DNA of 47,268 nucleotides, from the NCBI GenBank assembly GCA_948470905.1, contig CAOKQK010000018.1, positions 1 through 47,268 on the forward strand, written 5' to 3'. Positions 17,326 through 27,859 of the stretch are shown one piece after another (positions within the stretch are counted from its first letter, which is position 1; each line of letters starts with the position of its first letter). The translations under genes were made by a program, and so were the position numbers. The notes beneath the pieces were generated by a model. That model did no database searches. It worked only from the letters and a program-made list of their open reading frames with translations, and was not told where the DNA came from. This DNA comes from an uncultured Lachnospiraceae bacterium. GTDB lineage: Bacteria; Bacillota; Clostridia; Lachnospirales; Lachnospiraceae.

Positions 17326-17703
17326 TTACTTGCTTTCTTCCACCACCACAGTCGAATCTGCCGCGTTCTTCTTTACGGACTCAATTCCGTTCATGCAGCC
17401 TGCCAGTGCCTTGTAACCCTCGCCCACCGCAATGATCTGCCCATTTGTCGCCTTCAAGCGGAATCGGAACTCCCCTGCCTTATCCTTATATACCTCAAAC
17501 TTGGGATGCTTCTCCACAGCATAGCCTTCCACCGTCTGATTCTCCACTGCCGCAACAGGCGCATTTTTCTGTACGCTTGCAACGCCGTTCTTGCATGACT
17601 CCATAGAATTGTAAACCTCAGACGTGGCGATAACCTCCCCATTTCCCGCCTTCAGATCAAACTTGATACCGGTTTTGACTTCCCTGATTACAAATTTTCC
17701 CAT
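17326..17703 (-). CDS. DUF1508/YegP-like protein with two repeated domains
   Basis: The ATG at 17703 is preceded by AAGGAGGTAGTC, giving 125 residues. The protein is a tandem duplication: FDLKAGNGEVIATSEVYNSMESCKNGVASVQKNAP (in halves) and FRFRLKATNGQIIAVGEGYKALAGCMNGIESVKKNA are recognisably the same module. This is the pattern of the small YegP/DUF1508 family, whose function is unknown. It is cytosolic, with no signal or membrane segment. It stands alone between the bioY terminator and a membrane-anchored orphan. Confidence 0.85.
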   Translation of the reverse strand: MGKFVIREVKTGIKFDLKAGNGEVIATSEVYNSMESCKNGVASVQKNAPVAAVENQTVEGYAVEKHPKFEVYKDKAGEFRFRLKATNGQIIAVGEGYKALAGCMNGIESVKKNAADSTVVVEESK

Positions 17704-17843
17704 GACTACCTCCTTCATATGTGTTAATCAGGCCGGAAAAATATTCCGCCTGCTGCGCCGCCGATACTCCACTTCCGCAAAGCTGCGGCATATGCCTTTT
17801 TATTTTACATCCTTTTGGCAAAAAAGGCAATATGCAGACGCCG

Positions 17844-18380
17844 CTAACCTGCAAAAGAATCATACAGCATCACAATCTCTCCCTGAGCGTCATACATAGT
17901 GATCTCGCCGCAATTTACGGGAAGCAGGACCGCAAAAGGCTTTGACGGATCCACCTGGATAGTTCCCGTTGCAGCGCTTTCCACCTCAATCCTGCACACT
18001 TTATCCCTGTTCATGGACAGCAGAACGATCCCTCTGTCTTCATATACCATGCTTCTGGCACTGTCTATCATAAAACCATCTACACCGCCGTCAATAAAAA
18101 AATAACCGTAAGATATCCCATCATGAGTCTCATAGACCGAGTATCTGCAATCACTTTTGGCCTCGTTATAGAAAAGCATGATGCACATATCCTCGTTGAC
18201 GTCCTGCACCATCTGCCAGTCACTGCTGATATTCTGTTCCTTCCTTGCGGCCTGTTCAAGCCTGTTTTGGGAAACTCCTACAATCCCCAAATTCATAATG
18301 ATCAAAACAGCCAGCAAAATAATCACCAAAATACCTGTTACCATAGATATTTTTATCATGGACATTTTTTCTTTTTTCAC
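17844..18380 (-). CDS. Membrane-anchored protein of unknown function
   Basis: A GTG at 18380 is chosen because GGAGGT precedes it by 7 bases; this gives 178 residues. A single N-terminal membrane segment (MVTGILVIILLAVLIIMNLGIVGV) is followed by an extracytoplasmic domain rich in beta strands. That domain contains a sequence about device-like Y.SVYETHDGISYGYFFIDGG and ends in an acidic, aromatic tail. I do not recognise the family. It is transcribed divergently from the glycosyltransferase gene. Confidence 0.6.
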   Translation of the reverse strand: MKKEKMSMIKISMVTGILVIILLAVLIIMNLGIVGVSQNRLEQAARKEQNISSDWQMVQDVNEDMCIMLFYNEAKSDCRYSVYETHDGISYGYFFIDGGVDGFMIDSARSMVYEDRGIVLLSMNRDKVCRIEVESAATGTIQVDPSKPFAVLLPVNCGEITMYDAQGEIVMLYDSFAG

Positions 18381-18421
18381 GTGCTTTACCTCCGAAACAT
18401 CGTTTGTAAAAACTTTTTTAT

Positions 18422-18450
18422 ATATTAACACATTTTTCCCTGTTCGTCCA
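18422..18450 (-). promoter_or_regulatory. Possible promoter of the membrane-anchored orphan
   Basis: Minus strand TGGACG (18450-18445), 17 bp, TAATAT (18427-18422). The -35 matches 4 of 6 consensus bases. About 40 bp before the GTG start. Confidence 0.4.
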
Positions 18451-18508
18451 GTAAGGAATCAAAGCCCCCGCTGCAGCTGTCCTGACAGCCCCTTCCACTC
18501 CCCACGCC

Positions 18509-18537
18509 TTGAAAAATGTTGTTAAATATTGTATACT
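18509..18537 (+). promoter_or_regulatory. Promoter of the glycosyltransferase gene
   Basis: TTGAAA (18509-18514), 17-bp spacer, TATACT (18532-18537), about 100 bp before the ATG. Good vegetative match. Confidence 0.7.
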
Positions 18538-18636
18538 ATATAAAAATCCAGAACGGTTATGATGAATTTTGTAGAATGAAATGAAAACACTCACCGGAAA
18601 ACACAAATCACTGGTCCGATAAGGGAGAACAGAGAC

Positions 18637-20805
18637 ATGGCTTCTATCAAACAACAGTTAAAGCAGAAATTAATTGACAAACAACACAGACAATACGAGG
18701 AAGATCTGGCGTCACAAAATGAAACCTATGACAACTGGATCAAAAATCAGGAAAAGAAGCTCAAGCTCGCCCCCTCCAGCATGAAGGGCAGTGTCAGGCA
18801 GCTCACTGGCGATGCCCTTTGCCAGGATCTTTCCTCTCTTTTCAGGCACCCTGCACATGATATCCTTCTGCTGGCTCTGTGCGAGGGAACCCTGAACAAA
18901 ATCGCCGTGCCTCTGATACTTAAGGAATTTGACACAGACAAAAGCACTGTTTTGGTCTACGGGGATGAGGATACTCTGTCCGGCACCGTCAGGACCAATC
19001 CCTGGTTCAAACCGGACTGGTCTCCAGACAGGTTTCTGTCCGGTTTTTATTTTGGATCCTTTGTGGCAGTGAGAGCCGATGCCCTGACGAGGGCTTACCT
19101 GTCCTGCCAAAGGGACCAGGCACAGAAAGATATGCTGGATAAGCTGCCGAACCTGGAAAAGCTCTACCTTCTCCTGTTCCAGATGCTCATAAATCAAAAT
19201 GCCTTTGCAAAGCACCACGGGGATCAGGGCTCCCCTGTGCGCCACATCCCGCAGGTACTCTATCACAGCCATCAAAACGGCTATGACCAGACAAAGGAGC
19301 TTCGCCTGCCCGAGACAGCAGTCCGGAAATGGGAAGACCAGCTGGGGATAGCGGATATGCTGGAATGCTCCCTTTTGTCTGTCGTTATTCCGTCCAAAGA
19401 CAATCCTGACGTGTTGTTCCGCTGCCTGGGTTCCCTGCTTGAGAAGACAGTCCCCGCCTGCGCCTTTGACATTATCATTGTCGACAACGGAAGCAGCGAC
19501 GAGAACCGTGCCCGTATCTCAAAGAAAGTGGAGGAACTCAACCAGAGTATTAACCCTGACGGCATGCTTGGGAATCCCGACAGCGCATCCCACAGCAGGC
19601 AGCAAAGCTTTTTCCGGGGCTGCCAGTATCATTATGAACCCATGCCCTTTAACTTTTCCCGTATGTGCAACATTGGAGCAGCAGGCGTAAAGGGGCAGCT
19701 GCTCCTATTCCTCAACGATGATGTGGAGATCATCCAGGAAGACTGGATGCAGCTGATGGCGGCAAAGGCGCTGCTCCCCTACGCGGGCGCCGTGGGTGCG
19801 AAGCTGCTGTACCCCAACTCGGACACCATACAGCATGCGGGCGTCACCAACATCCGCCTGGGTCCGGCACACAAGCTGCAGTTCCTCAGCGACAAAGACG
19901 TCCATTATTTCGGCATGAACAGGGGCGTCCATGACATGCTGGCCGTCACAGGTGCATGTCTGATGACACGGCGGGAAGTATATGATCAGTGCGGCGGCTT
20001 CAGCGAGGCTCTGGCAGTAGCCTTCAACGACATAGACCTGTGCTACACTATCTACGAAAAAGGCTACTACAACATAGAGCGGAATGACGCGGTCTTCTAT
20101 CACCACGAATCCCTGAGCCGCGGGTCGGACAATGCCACGGAGGAAAAGCAGCGCCGGCACCTCCATGAAAAGGAAACCCTGTACCAAAGACATCCTGATA
20201 TTTACGGGCGCGATCCATTCTATCATCCGTACCTGGCTACGGATGTGCTGGAATCGGAATATTTCCCCGTGTTCCACTATTATTCTTCGCTGGATACAGT
20301 CCTGGATATGGGCTGCTCCCCCGCAAAGAACGTCACCGCCCGGGTGAAGCTGGCCAGAAAGGATGAATGTCTGCGCTTAGGTGTGGAAATTGCCACGGAT
20401 GTATATAAATGGCAATATAACACCATGCCCGAAAGAAGAGACATAGAAGAAAAAGATGCCGAAAGAAGATCTGAATACTATAACTATTATTTCCAGGGGT
20501 ATGCTTTCGTGATCGGTTCCGATAACGCCTGCTATGAGAGAATGCTGCTGTTAAAAAGCCGCGAAAACAAAAAGGTCTGGGCACTCCCTGTGGAAAACCA
20601 GCGCAGGCCGGACATCCAGGAGCACCTCAAGGATCAGATAAACGTAGAGCTTACCGGCTTCGCCGCCAAGCTCAAGTGTACGGAGCTTGCCCCCGGCACC
20701 TACCAGCTGGGCATGCTGGCCAGGGATAAATGTTCGAGACAAAGGCTGGTGAACTGGAGCAGCTGGACCATCGAGATCACAGACGGACAGAACCGCCAGG
20801 GATAA
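18637..20805 (+). CDS. Large family 2 glycosyltransferase
   Basis: This 722-residue protein starts after AAGGGAG. The N-terminal ~230 residues are a leading domain with LVYGDEDTL...NPWFKPDWSPD, as in GT2 proteins that act on surface rhamnan- or teichoic-type polymers. A GT-A domain runs from about 250 to 510: LSVVIPSKDNPD, IIIVDNGSSDENR, the LLLFLNDDVEI metal-binding motif near 359, and FNDIDLCY near 463. The C-terminal ~190 residues are beta-rich and may bind glycan. No membrane segment is seen, so it likely works at the inner membrane face. It is monocistronic here; the acceptor is unknown. Confidence 0.85.
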   Translation: MASIKQQLKQKLIDKQHRQYEEDLASQNETYDNWIKNQEKKLKLAPSSMKGSVRQLTGDALCQDLSSLFRHPAHDILLLALCEGTLNKIAVPLILKEFDTDKSTVLVYGDEDTLSGTVRTNPWFKPDWSPDRFLSGFYFGSFVAVRADALTRAYLSCQRDQAQKDMLDKLPNLEKLYLLLFQMLINQNAFAKHHGDQGSPVRHIPQVLYHSHQNGYDQTKELRLPETAVRKWEDQLGIADMLECSLLSVVIPSKDNPDVLFRCLGSLLEKTVPACAFDIIIVDNGSSDENRARISKKVEELNQSINPDGMLGNPDSASHSRQQSFFRGCQYHYEPMPFNFSRMCNIGAAGVKGQLLLFLNDDVEIIQEDWMQLMAAKALLPYAGAVGAKLLYPNSDTIQHAGVTNIRLGPAHKLQFLSDKDVHYFGMNRGVHDMLAVTGACLMTRREVYDQCGGFSEALAVAFNDIDLCYTIYEKGYYNIERNDAVFYHHESLSRGSDNATEEKQRRHLHEKETLYQRHPDIYGRDPFYHPYLATDVLESEYFPVFHYYSSLDTVLDMGCSPAKNVTARVKLARKDECLRLGVEIATDVYKWQYNTMPERRDIEEKDAERRSEYYNYYFQGYAFVIGSDNACYERMLLLKSRENKKVWALPVENQRRPDIQEHLKDQINVELTGFAAKLKCTELAPGTYQLGMLARDKCSRQRLVNWSSWTIEITDGQNRQG

Positions 20806-20823
20806 AGTAAATCCCGCAAAGGC

Positions 20824-20852
20824 TTGACATTTCCCACTTTTCCCCTTATACT
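20824..20852 (+). promoter_or_regulatory. Strong promoter of the queT leader
   Basis: A perfect TTGACA (20824-20829), 17 bp, then TATACT (20847-20852). Predicted start about 20858, leaving a leader of ~200 nt before queT. Confidence 0.85.
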
Positions 20853-20854
20853 AA

Positions 20855-21062
20855 AGAACTGAAAAATCCAAACAGCCTGACTGCAGCAGGTCCTTGGGAT
20901 TTTCCAGTTCTTTTCAAATTTTTACCGTCAGTTCGAGACCTTCCTGACGTCAGTCTGCAAATTTGCAGGCTGTCGCGGTGAGCGCAGGTTTTCCGCCTAT
21001 ACAGATATAGCGGCCGCCTTTACGCTGCCCGCGCAAAAACAAAACTAAAGGAGAATAAACAA
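20855..21062 (+). promoter_or_regulatory. Structured 5' leader of queT, candidate riboswitch or attenuator
   Basis: The leader opens with a long hairpin: GAACTGAAAAATCC (20856-20869) pairs with GGATTTTCCAGTTC (20897-20910) with one mismatch, followed by TTTTC, so it resembles a terminator. Next come CGTCAG/CTGACG (20926-20949), the palindromes CTGACGTCAG and CTGCAAATTTGCAG, and a long stem CGCGGTGAGCG (20974-20984) with CGCTGCCCGCG (21023-21033). The latter encloses CCGC-TATA/TATA-GCGG. The queT ribosome site (AAAGGAG) follows directly. queT genes are often controlled by preQ1 riboswitches. I could not match any of the known preQ1 classes by eye, so the ligand is open. Confidence 0.5.
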
Positions 21063-21596
21063 ATGAATCACAAAGTATTGTATCTTGTCCAGGCAGCGGT
21101 CATCGCTGCCCTCTATGTGGTGTTCACCATGCTTGCCAGAATGCTGGGACTTGACAGCGGTGTCATCCAGGTACGCTTCTCAGAAGCGCTCACCATTTTA
21201 CCCTTTTTCACCCCTGCGGCAATACCGGGGCTCTTTGCAGGATGCCTGCTGAGCAACCTTCTGCTGGGCAACCTTCCTTTGGATGTCATCTTCGGAAGCC
21301 TCGCCACGCTTCTGGGCGCATTGGGCACTTATTTTCTCAGCCGCCCTCTGAAAAAGGACGCTGCCGCCGCAAACCCCGGTATCCGGAAATGGCTTGCCCC
21401 CGTTCCCCCCATTGTGGCAAATACCCTGATCGTACCTTTCATACTTGCCTATGTTTACCAGTTTGAGGGTTCCATCCCTTATTTCATGCTGACAGTAGGC
21501 GCCGGCGAGGTGATCTCCTGCGGCATTTTGGGACTGCTTCTGATGGGTGTCCTGCAGAAATACAGGAAATATATTTTTATCTCACATATGCGATAA
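21063..21596 (+). CDS. queT: Queuosine-precursor transporter QueT family protein
   Basis: This 177-residue membrane protein has about five to six hydrophobic segments and the QueT pattern: AAVIAALYVVFTML, GVIQVRFSEALTILPFF, PGLFAGCLLSNLLLG, DVIFGSLATLLGALGTYFLSR. The family is the substrate-binding component of an ECF-type transporter for preQ0/preQ1, precursors of queuosine in tRNA. Its last 20 bp overlap the end of the convergent gene at 21577. Confidence 0.93.
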   Translation: MNHKVLYLVQAAVIAALYVVFTMLARMLGLDSGVIQVRFSEALTILPFFTPAAIPGLFAGCLLSNLLLGNLPLDVIFGSLATLLGALGTYFLSRPLKKDAAAANPGIRKWLAPVPPIVANTLIVPFILAYVYQFEGSIPYFMLTVGAGEVISCGILGLLLMGVLQKYRKYIFISHMR

Positions 21597-24102
21597 AGCA
21601 GTTCCCGTTTGCCTCCAGCCATTCCCCCGCATCACTCATTCCTCTCCTGTACAGCCTTCCCGTGGATGGTTCAAATACCATCACCTGGGATTCGTTAAAG
21701 CCTGTCAGAAGCACTGCTTCACCATCCTCAAGCAGTGCCAGCACAGGGATGTCTCTGTTGACAAAATAGAGCATGGCATCCAGGCTGCAGCCTGTCAGGT
21801 CAAGCACCTGATAGCCTTCCAGGTTCTCCTGCAAAACATCCATAACGCCCTTTCCCTGCCCCAGAAGATACTCGGAATTCCGGGATATGCCCTCGAATTT
21901 TAAGATCATATCCAGGCAGGCGGCCCTGCTGCCTCCTGCTTCGGTTTTTTCCGGCTCCGTGATTGCCAGGATCTGATTCCTGGTGACTCGGTTGCCCCTT
22001 CTCCAGATGCATTCCCCACTTTCGTTCAAAACAATGCCGGCAATGTCATATGCCTGGTTCACGGCCTCCGCCGGGGAGAAACAGATGATATCCACCCCAT
22101 ATGCCCCGTACACGTAATACTGTGGCTGATGACCTGCATCGGGCAGCGCCAGCTTTCGTCCCCCTTCATACACTACTTCCTTGGGGTTCAAGAGCTTGAT
22201 GGTTTCAGTGTCTATGGTCTTATATGCCTGTATCTGTACATAGCGCTTATAACGGTCAATATCTGCCGTTACCACCACATTTTTCCCCACCGCCGCTTCC
22301 ATGTTGTTCATAATATGATCCTGCTCTATCTGCCGATAATCCCCCGATTCCAGACGCTCTATGCGTTCCAGCGTTATCTGGTTATCCGCCACGGTGCATT
22401 CCGTCACATATATCCCCGGCTGTTCGTATTCCTTCAGCAGCTCCCCATAAGCATTGCATATGCACACCTTATACATGGGGAAAAAGAATCTGCCGGATTC
22501 CTCCCTGACGATGCTGTCCGTGTAAGCCACTCCGTAAATGATGTCTTCGTCCATAAAGCCCAAAGGCCTGATGACCTCATTTCTGCCCACCGTGACAATA
22601 TACTGTTTGTCATTGCTCAGGTTCCGGATGTTCAGCACCGTGCTGTAAGCGGTATCCCGGCTCTCAACCCACACCGCTATCCTGTGGTTCGCCGAAACCT
22701 GCAGGTTACTGTCCTGCGTGATATCCAGCAGCCTGGACAGGGTCTTTTTATCCTGATCCACCCTGTAGACCGCACTGTCTATCTTGAAATACAGCTGTCC
22801 GTCACGGTTAAGGTACAGAAGCTCTCCAAGCTCTGCCTCCAGTACCGCGTAAGTCTTGGTGTAGGGAATGTATACCAGCTCCTCCACAGTGTTAAGGGCA
22901 TTGTCAAAAGCATAAATCTGTATACCCACCTCCCCTTCATGTCTGCCGCGGTTCATGTAGCCATAAACAGCAAACCATACGTTGCCGTTTTCATCCACGT
23001 CCAGTATCTTTATCCCATGCTTGCCATACATAGTCCTGGCATCTGCATTTTCCCTGTCATAAAAGCTGAAAATGCGTGTGAGCTCGTTGGTGGCAACATT
23101 ATAGCCAAACAGGCGCTTTGCCACCTGGAAGGCAACGACATTGCCGTCCTCACTTTCCATCATGGGTACGTCCGGGTCTGTAATCCCCAGCAGTAGCTTG
23201 TCATTTCCATACATTTCATTTTCGTCGGGAATCTGGACCATATTCCTCTGATAATCCAGAAGGTAAATTGTGTCCGATGTACGCCTGATGCGGTAATGTT
23301 CTTCCACCATGTAGTATGTTACCGTCTTCCCCTCCGTGGTAGAGACAATATAGCCCATCAGGAAAGAAGCTGTCTGGGTGGCAATATCCGTCAGGCAGAT
23401 CGTGGGCTCGCTCACCTCCGTCACCTGCAGTTCATCCCATGTGAGCTGCCGGAAGCTGCTGTGGATATTCACATTATGAAAGGACGAGTTATCCTCCAGC
23501 CTGGCGTCTGTCTCCATATATTGGACCAGCTCCCTTGCTGCCTCCTTATCGTACAGACGCTCATGAAAATCCCTTACATAATCCAGCTTCTCGCTCAGGG
23601 CAAGCTTCTCGCTCCAGATTATCCTTGTATAATAAGCAGCTGTCCTGCTTCCGTCCAATTCCAAAAAGATTGCCAGAGAATATTCTTCTTCCCTTTCAAT
23701 CAGATCTTTCAGGGCGATACGGCCTTCTATAAGCCCTGACTTACTGACCTGGTAATCCGTCAGTTCCCTGTTCTCAATCAGGCGTGAGCCGTCCACGTTC
23801 CTCACCTCCATGGAGATACCTGTCACATTCTCCCCATAGGGCTCTATCACAAAGCCGGTCTCCCTGCTCTCATCCAATATCGTCACTGTGTCCCGCTGAA
23901 ATGCCACCTCCATGTCTGAGGTGTAGCCATGGAGCTCGTTATACAGGACGCCCTCCCACTCCATGGTCACTAATGGCAGCGCGGCAGGAAGCATGTCCAT
24001 TGTGAGATTATCATGCCCTCTGTTCATAAACATACTTACCGTAACCAGAGCCAACACAAATACAGTCAGAAAAACGACCAGCTTTAAGATACCTTTTTTC
24101 AT
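21577..24102 (-). CDS. Large membrane-anchored protein with degenerate C39-like peptidase tail
   Basis: This 841-residue protein has an N-terminal membrane anchor (LKLVVFLTVFVLALVTVSMFM) and is otherwise predicted outside the cell. The central ~600 residues look like repeated beta-propeller-type strands (IYLLDYQRNMVQIPDENE, VAYTDSIVREESGRFFFP), though I recognise no named repeat. The last ~120 residues resemble a C39-type papain-like fold: Cys729 in RAACLDMILKF, then DIPVLALLEDGEAVLLTGF. The usual catalytic His of HAVLLTGF is Glu795, so it is probably inactive. The start overlaps the methyltransferase stop by four bases (ATGA), implying coupling. Confidence 0.65.
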   Translation of the reverse strand: MKKGILKLVVFLTVFVLALVTVSMFMNRGHDNLTMDMLPAALPLVTMEWEGVLYNELHGYTSDMEVAFQRDTVTILDESRETGFVIEPYGENVTGISMEVRNVDGSRLIENRELTDYQVSKSGLIEGRIALKDLIEREEEYSLAIFLELDGSRTAAYYTRIIWSEKLALSEKLDYVRDFHERLYDKEAARELVQYMETDARLEDNSSFHNVNIHSSFRQLTWDELQVTEVSEPTICLTDIATQTASFLMGYIVSTTEGKTVTYYMVEEHYRIRRTSDTIYLLDYQRNMVQIPDENEMYGNDKLLLGITDPDVPMMESEDGNVVAFQVAKRLFGYNVATNELTRIFSFYDRENADARTMYGKHGIKILDVDENGNVWFAVYGYMNRGRHEGEVGIQIYAFDNALNTVEELVYIPYTKTYAVLEAELGELLYLNRDGQLYFKIDSAVYRVDQDKKTLSRLLDITQDSNLQVSANHRIAVWVESRDTAYSTVLNIRNLSNDKQYIVTVGRNEVIRPLGFMDEDIIYGVAYTDSIVREESGRFFFPMYKVCICNAYGELLKEYEQPGIYVTECTVADNQITLERIERLESGDYRQIEQDHIMNNMEAAVGKNVVVTADIDRYKRYVQIQAYKTIDTETIKLLNPKEVVYEGGRKLALPDAGHQPQYYVYGAYGVDIICFSPAEAVNQAYDIAGIVLNESGECIWRRGNRVTRNQILAITEPEKTEAGGSRAACLDMILKFEGISRNSEYLLGQGKGVMDVLQENLEGYQVLDLTGCSLDAMLYFVNRDIPVLALLEDGEAVLLTGFNESQVMVFEPSTGRLYRRGMSDAGEWLEANGNCFIAYVR

Positions 24103-25376
24103 AACAGCTCCTTCAATACAGGATTCACATGCAGAAATTCCATAACCTTCTCAACAGAAGCGGCTGTCTGTCCAGGACGCATTCCCGAAGCCTTCACCGC
24201 CCGTATCATCAGGTTTTTGGGCGTGTGCTCCATATCGATGAACTCCAGGATCTGCGTGTCGTAGCCGTTCTGTTCCAGGAGATCCGCACGAAGGGCATCC
24301 GTGATCAGCGCCGCCATGCGCTCTCTGATCACCCCATATTTCAGCACAGGGCGCAGCATATCACAGCGGATCTGGCCGTTCAGCTCATGCTGGCAGCATG
24401 GCACCGCCATGATCACAGAAGCCCCCCACTTGACTGCCTTTTCCAGCGCGTAATCCGTAGCCTTGTCGCAGGCGTGCAGGGAAACCACCATGTCCACCTG
24501 GCCAGCGCCCTCATAACTGCTGATGTCCCCCTGACAAAAATTCAGCCCGTCATAGTGCAGCTTCCGGGCAAGCTCCTCACAATGCCGGATAACATCCTCC
24601 TTCAGGTCCAGCCCTGTCACCTGTATATCCCTTCCCTGAAGCCTGCGCAGATAATAGTACATGGCAAAGGTCAGATAAGACTTCCCGCAGCCGAAGTCAA
24701 TAATGCGGATACATCTGTCTGTGGGAAGCTTATCCAGAATATCCTCTATAAATTCCAGATAACGGTTAATCTGGCGGAATTTGTCATAGCGCGCCCTGGT
24801 GATCCTCCCGTCGGGGGACTGTACCCCCAGGTCGACCAGAAAATCCACAGGCTGTCCCTCCGGCAGGATGTACTGCTTTACCCGGTCATGGGACAGCCTC
24901 TGCAGAGCCTCGTCCCGGCCTGTCCGGGCTGCCTGCTGACCTCCAACCGCCTGCTGTCCCCGGCGCATCTGTTGGTCCCCGGCCTCCTGCTGTCCCCGGC
25001 GCATCTGTTGATCCCCCACCGCCTGCTGCGGCATATTTTTACCCGGGACCTTGTTTTTCCTTTTGACGGATACAGCCCCTTTCCTGCTGACAAGCACTAC
25101 CGCATCCATGGATTCACATGTGATCTGCGCCTGCCTGAAAAGCCCGTCCCTGTCCAGACAGGCCTCCAGCCTCCGCGCCATCTGCTCTTTCTGATAATTA
25201 GTATGGAATACCTTCTTGTCCCGATAGAGCGTCTCCTGAAAGCAAAGCTTTCCTTTTATCAGCACAGGACGGACTTTTAACTTCTCCCCCTGTGCTGCGT
25301 CTCTTGTGTTGCTAAGGATCACCTGGATCAGCTCCTGATCCAGGACCTGTTCAAAAAGTTCCAGTAATTCACTCAT
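24099..25376 (-). CDS. SAM-dependent methyltransferase with low-complexity insert
   Basis: This 425-residue protein has an N-terminal ~115-residue domain without clear assignment, a Gln-rich insert at about 115-150, and a C-terminal class I methyltransferase. The SAM motif is IIDFGCGKSYLTF near residue 222, followed by VTGLDLKEDVI, and a VVSLHACDKATDYALE segment typical of the uncharacterised Methyltransf_32-like group. The substrate is unknown; RNA is possible. It lies 20 bp after the 134-residue orphan and overlaps the 841-residue gene by four bases. Confidence 0.85.
   Translation of the reverse strand: MSELLELFEQVLDQELIQVILSNTRDAAQGEKLKVRPVLIKGKLCFQETLYRDKKVFHTNYQKEQMARRLEACLDRDGLFRQAQITCESMDAVVLVSRKGAVSVKRKNKVPGKNMPQQAVGDQQMRRGQQEAGDQQMRRGQQAVGGQQAARTGRDEALQRLSHDRVKQYILPEGQPVDFLVDLGVQSPDGRITRARYDKFRQINRYLEFIEDILDKLPTDRCIRIIDFGCGKSYLTFAMYYYLRRLQGRDIQVTGLDLKEDVIRHCEELARKLHYDGLNFCQGDISSYEGAGQVDMVVSLHACDKATDYALEKAVKWGASVIMAVPCCQHELNGQIRCDMLRPVLKYGVIRERMAALITDALRADLLEQNGYDTQILEFIDMEHTPKNLMIRAVKASGMRPGQTAASVEKVMEFLHVNPVLKELL
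24949..25020. repeat. 36-bp tandem repeat in the methyltransferase gene
   Basis: Two near-identical 36-bp units plus partial flanking units encode 12-residue Gln/Arg/Gly repeats (QQMRRGQQEAGD and QQMRRGQQAVGG). In-frame length change by slippage is possible. They lie in the linker between the two domains. Confidence 0.75.
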
Positions 25377-25396
25377 CTTCTATATCCGTATTGTCC

Positions 25397-25801
25397 TCAA
25401 AATATATTCCCACGTCTTCCGCCATGGCGCCGTTTATAGATTTCGTCGCACAGGAGCACCTGTATCATTTCCTGTGCAGGCGGGTCCTCCTCTTCTTTAT
25501 CCAACACCTTCATCATGGATCCTGCCAATGCCTGCAGGCTGTACCTGTCAGGGTATTCGTCATAAATCATGCTGCCTTCATAATCTGTTTTATCAAGCAT
25601 CTCCGCAATCCTGCGCTGGTAGCGTTTCACCACATCCGGATACATCTGCTGCAGGTAGTCCAGATCCTGCAGGAGCATCGCCTCCCGTTTCGGCTCATAG
25701 AAATCCGGGTAGGCAAGATAAAAAGGAAGGGGCCCATTCCAGCCCCTTACCTTGCTGTCCGGCAGCGGCTGTAACAGTTTAGAATGAAATTCCATACACA
25801 T
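25397..25801 (-). CDS. Conserved-looking hypothetical protein, 134 residues
   Basis: An acidic, helix-rich cytosolic protein with no signal, membrane segment or known motif. It contains GWNGPLPFYLAYPDFYEP, a run of Leu/Tyr residues (LQDLDYLQQMYPDVVKRYQRR), and a basic end RRHGGRRG. Start choice is uncertain: the second ATG at 25795 is better spaced from AGGAAA. It lies 83 bp downstream of atpC on the same strand, so it may be read from the atp transcript. I do not recognise its family. Confidence 0.6.
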   Translation of the reverse strand: MCMEFHSKLLQPLPDSKVRGWNGPLPFYLAYPDFYEPKREAMLLQDLDYLQQMYPDVVKRYQRRIAEMLDKTDYEGSMIYDEYPDRYSLQALAGSMMKVLDKEEEDPPAQEMIQVLLCDEIYKRRHGGRRGNIF

Positions 25802-25884
25802 TTTCCTGAAACCTTTTTTATCAGAATATGCGTTGTTTCCTCTAATTGTTACTTGCCCCGGAGGACAATTCCTTATAAATTGGT

Positions 25885-26289
25885 TTACTTCAAAACCTGA
25901 ATACGCGCAAGCGCCCGCTGCAATGCGGTCTCCGCCCTCGCGATGTCGGTTTCCGGAGTCCTGCTGCGCAGACGCTCCTCCGCACGCTCCTTCGCCGCCG
26001 TAGCACGTTTCACGTCAATCTCGTCAGGCCACTCGATGGTTTCTGCCAGGATCGTTACACAATCCGGCAGGATCTCCGCAAACCCAGCGTGCAGGGCCGC
26101 GTCTTTTTCCCCGTCCTGCTCACTGATATGCAGGATTCCCGGCTTTATGATCACCGTCAGCGGTATGTGGCCCGGCAGCACGCCTACCTCACCCTCTGTG
26201 GTATTAAACTCCACCATGTCGATCTGACTTTCATAAAATACTCTTTCAGGAGTTATAATGCGCAGAAGGAAGCCGTTTTTATCTGCCAT
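25885..26289 (-). CDS. atpC: ATP synthase epsilon subunit
   Basis: This 134-residue subunit couples the F1 rotor to the c ring and can inhibit hydrolysis. The N-terminal beta sandwich (FLLRIITPERVFYES, EGEVGVLPGHIPL) and the C-terminal helical pair (ATAAKERAEERL, ARAETALQRALARIQ) are clear. It follows atpD by 11 bp with an AGGAGG site. It is the last recognised atp gene. Confidence 0.97.
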   Translation of the reverse strand: MADKNGFLLRIITPERVFYESQIDMVEFNTTEGEVGVLPGHIPLTVIIKPGILHISEQDGEKDAALHAGFAEILPDCVTILAETIEWPDEIDVKRATAAKERAEERLRSRTPETDIARAETALQRALARIQVLK

Positions 26290-26300
26290 AAGCCTTCCTC

Positions 26301-27852
<1,552 letters not shown>

Positions 27853-27859
27853 TCCACAC

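Noticed and set aside
20855-21062. queT leader as a preQ1-I or preQ1-II riboswitch
   Set aside because: The characteristic loop and A-rich tail could not be aligned by eye to either class; kept as an unclassified leader.
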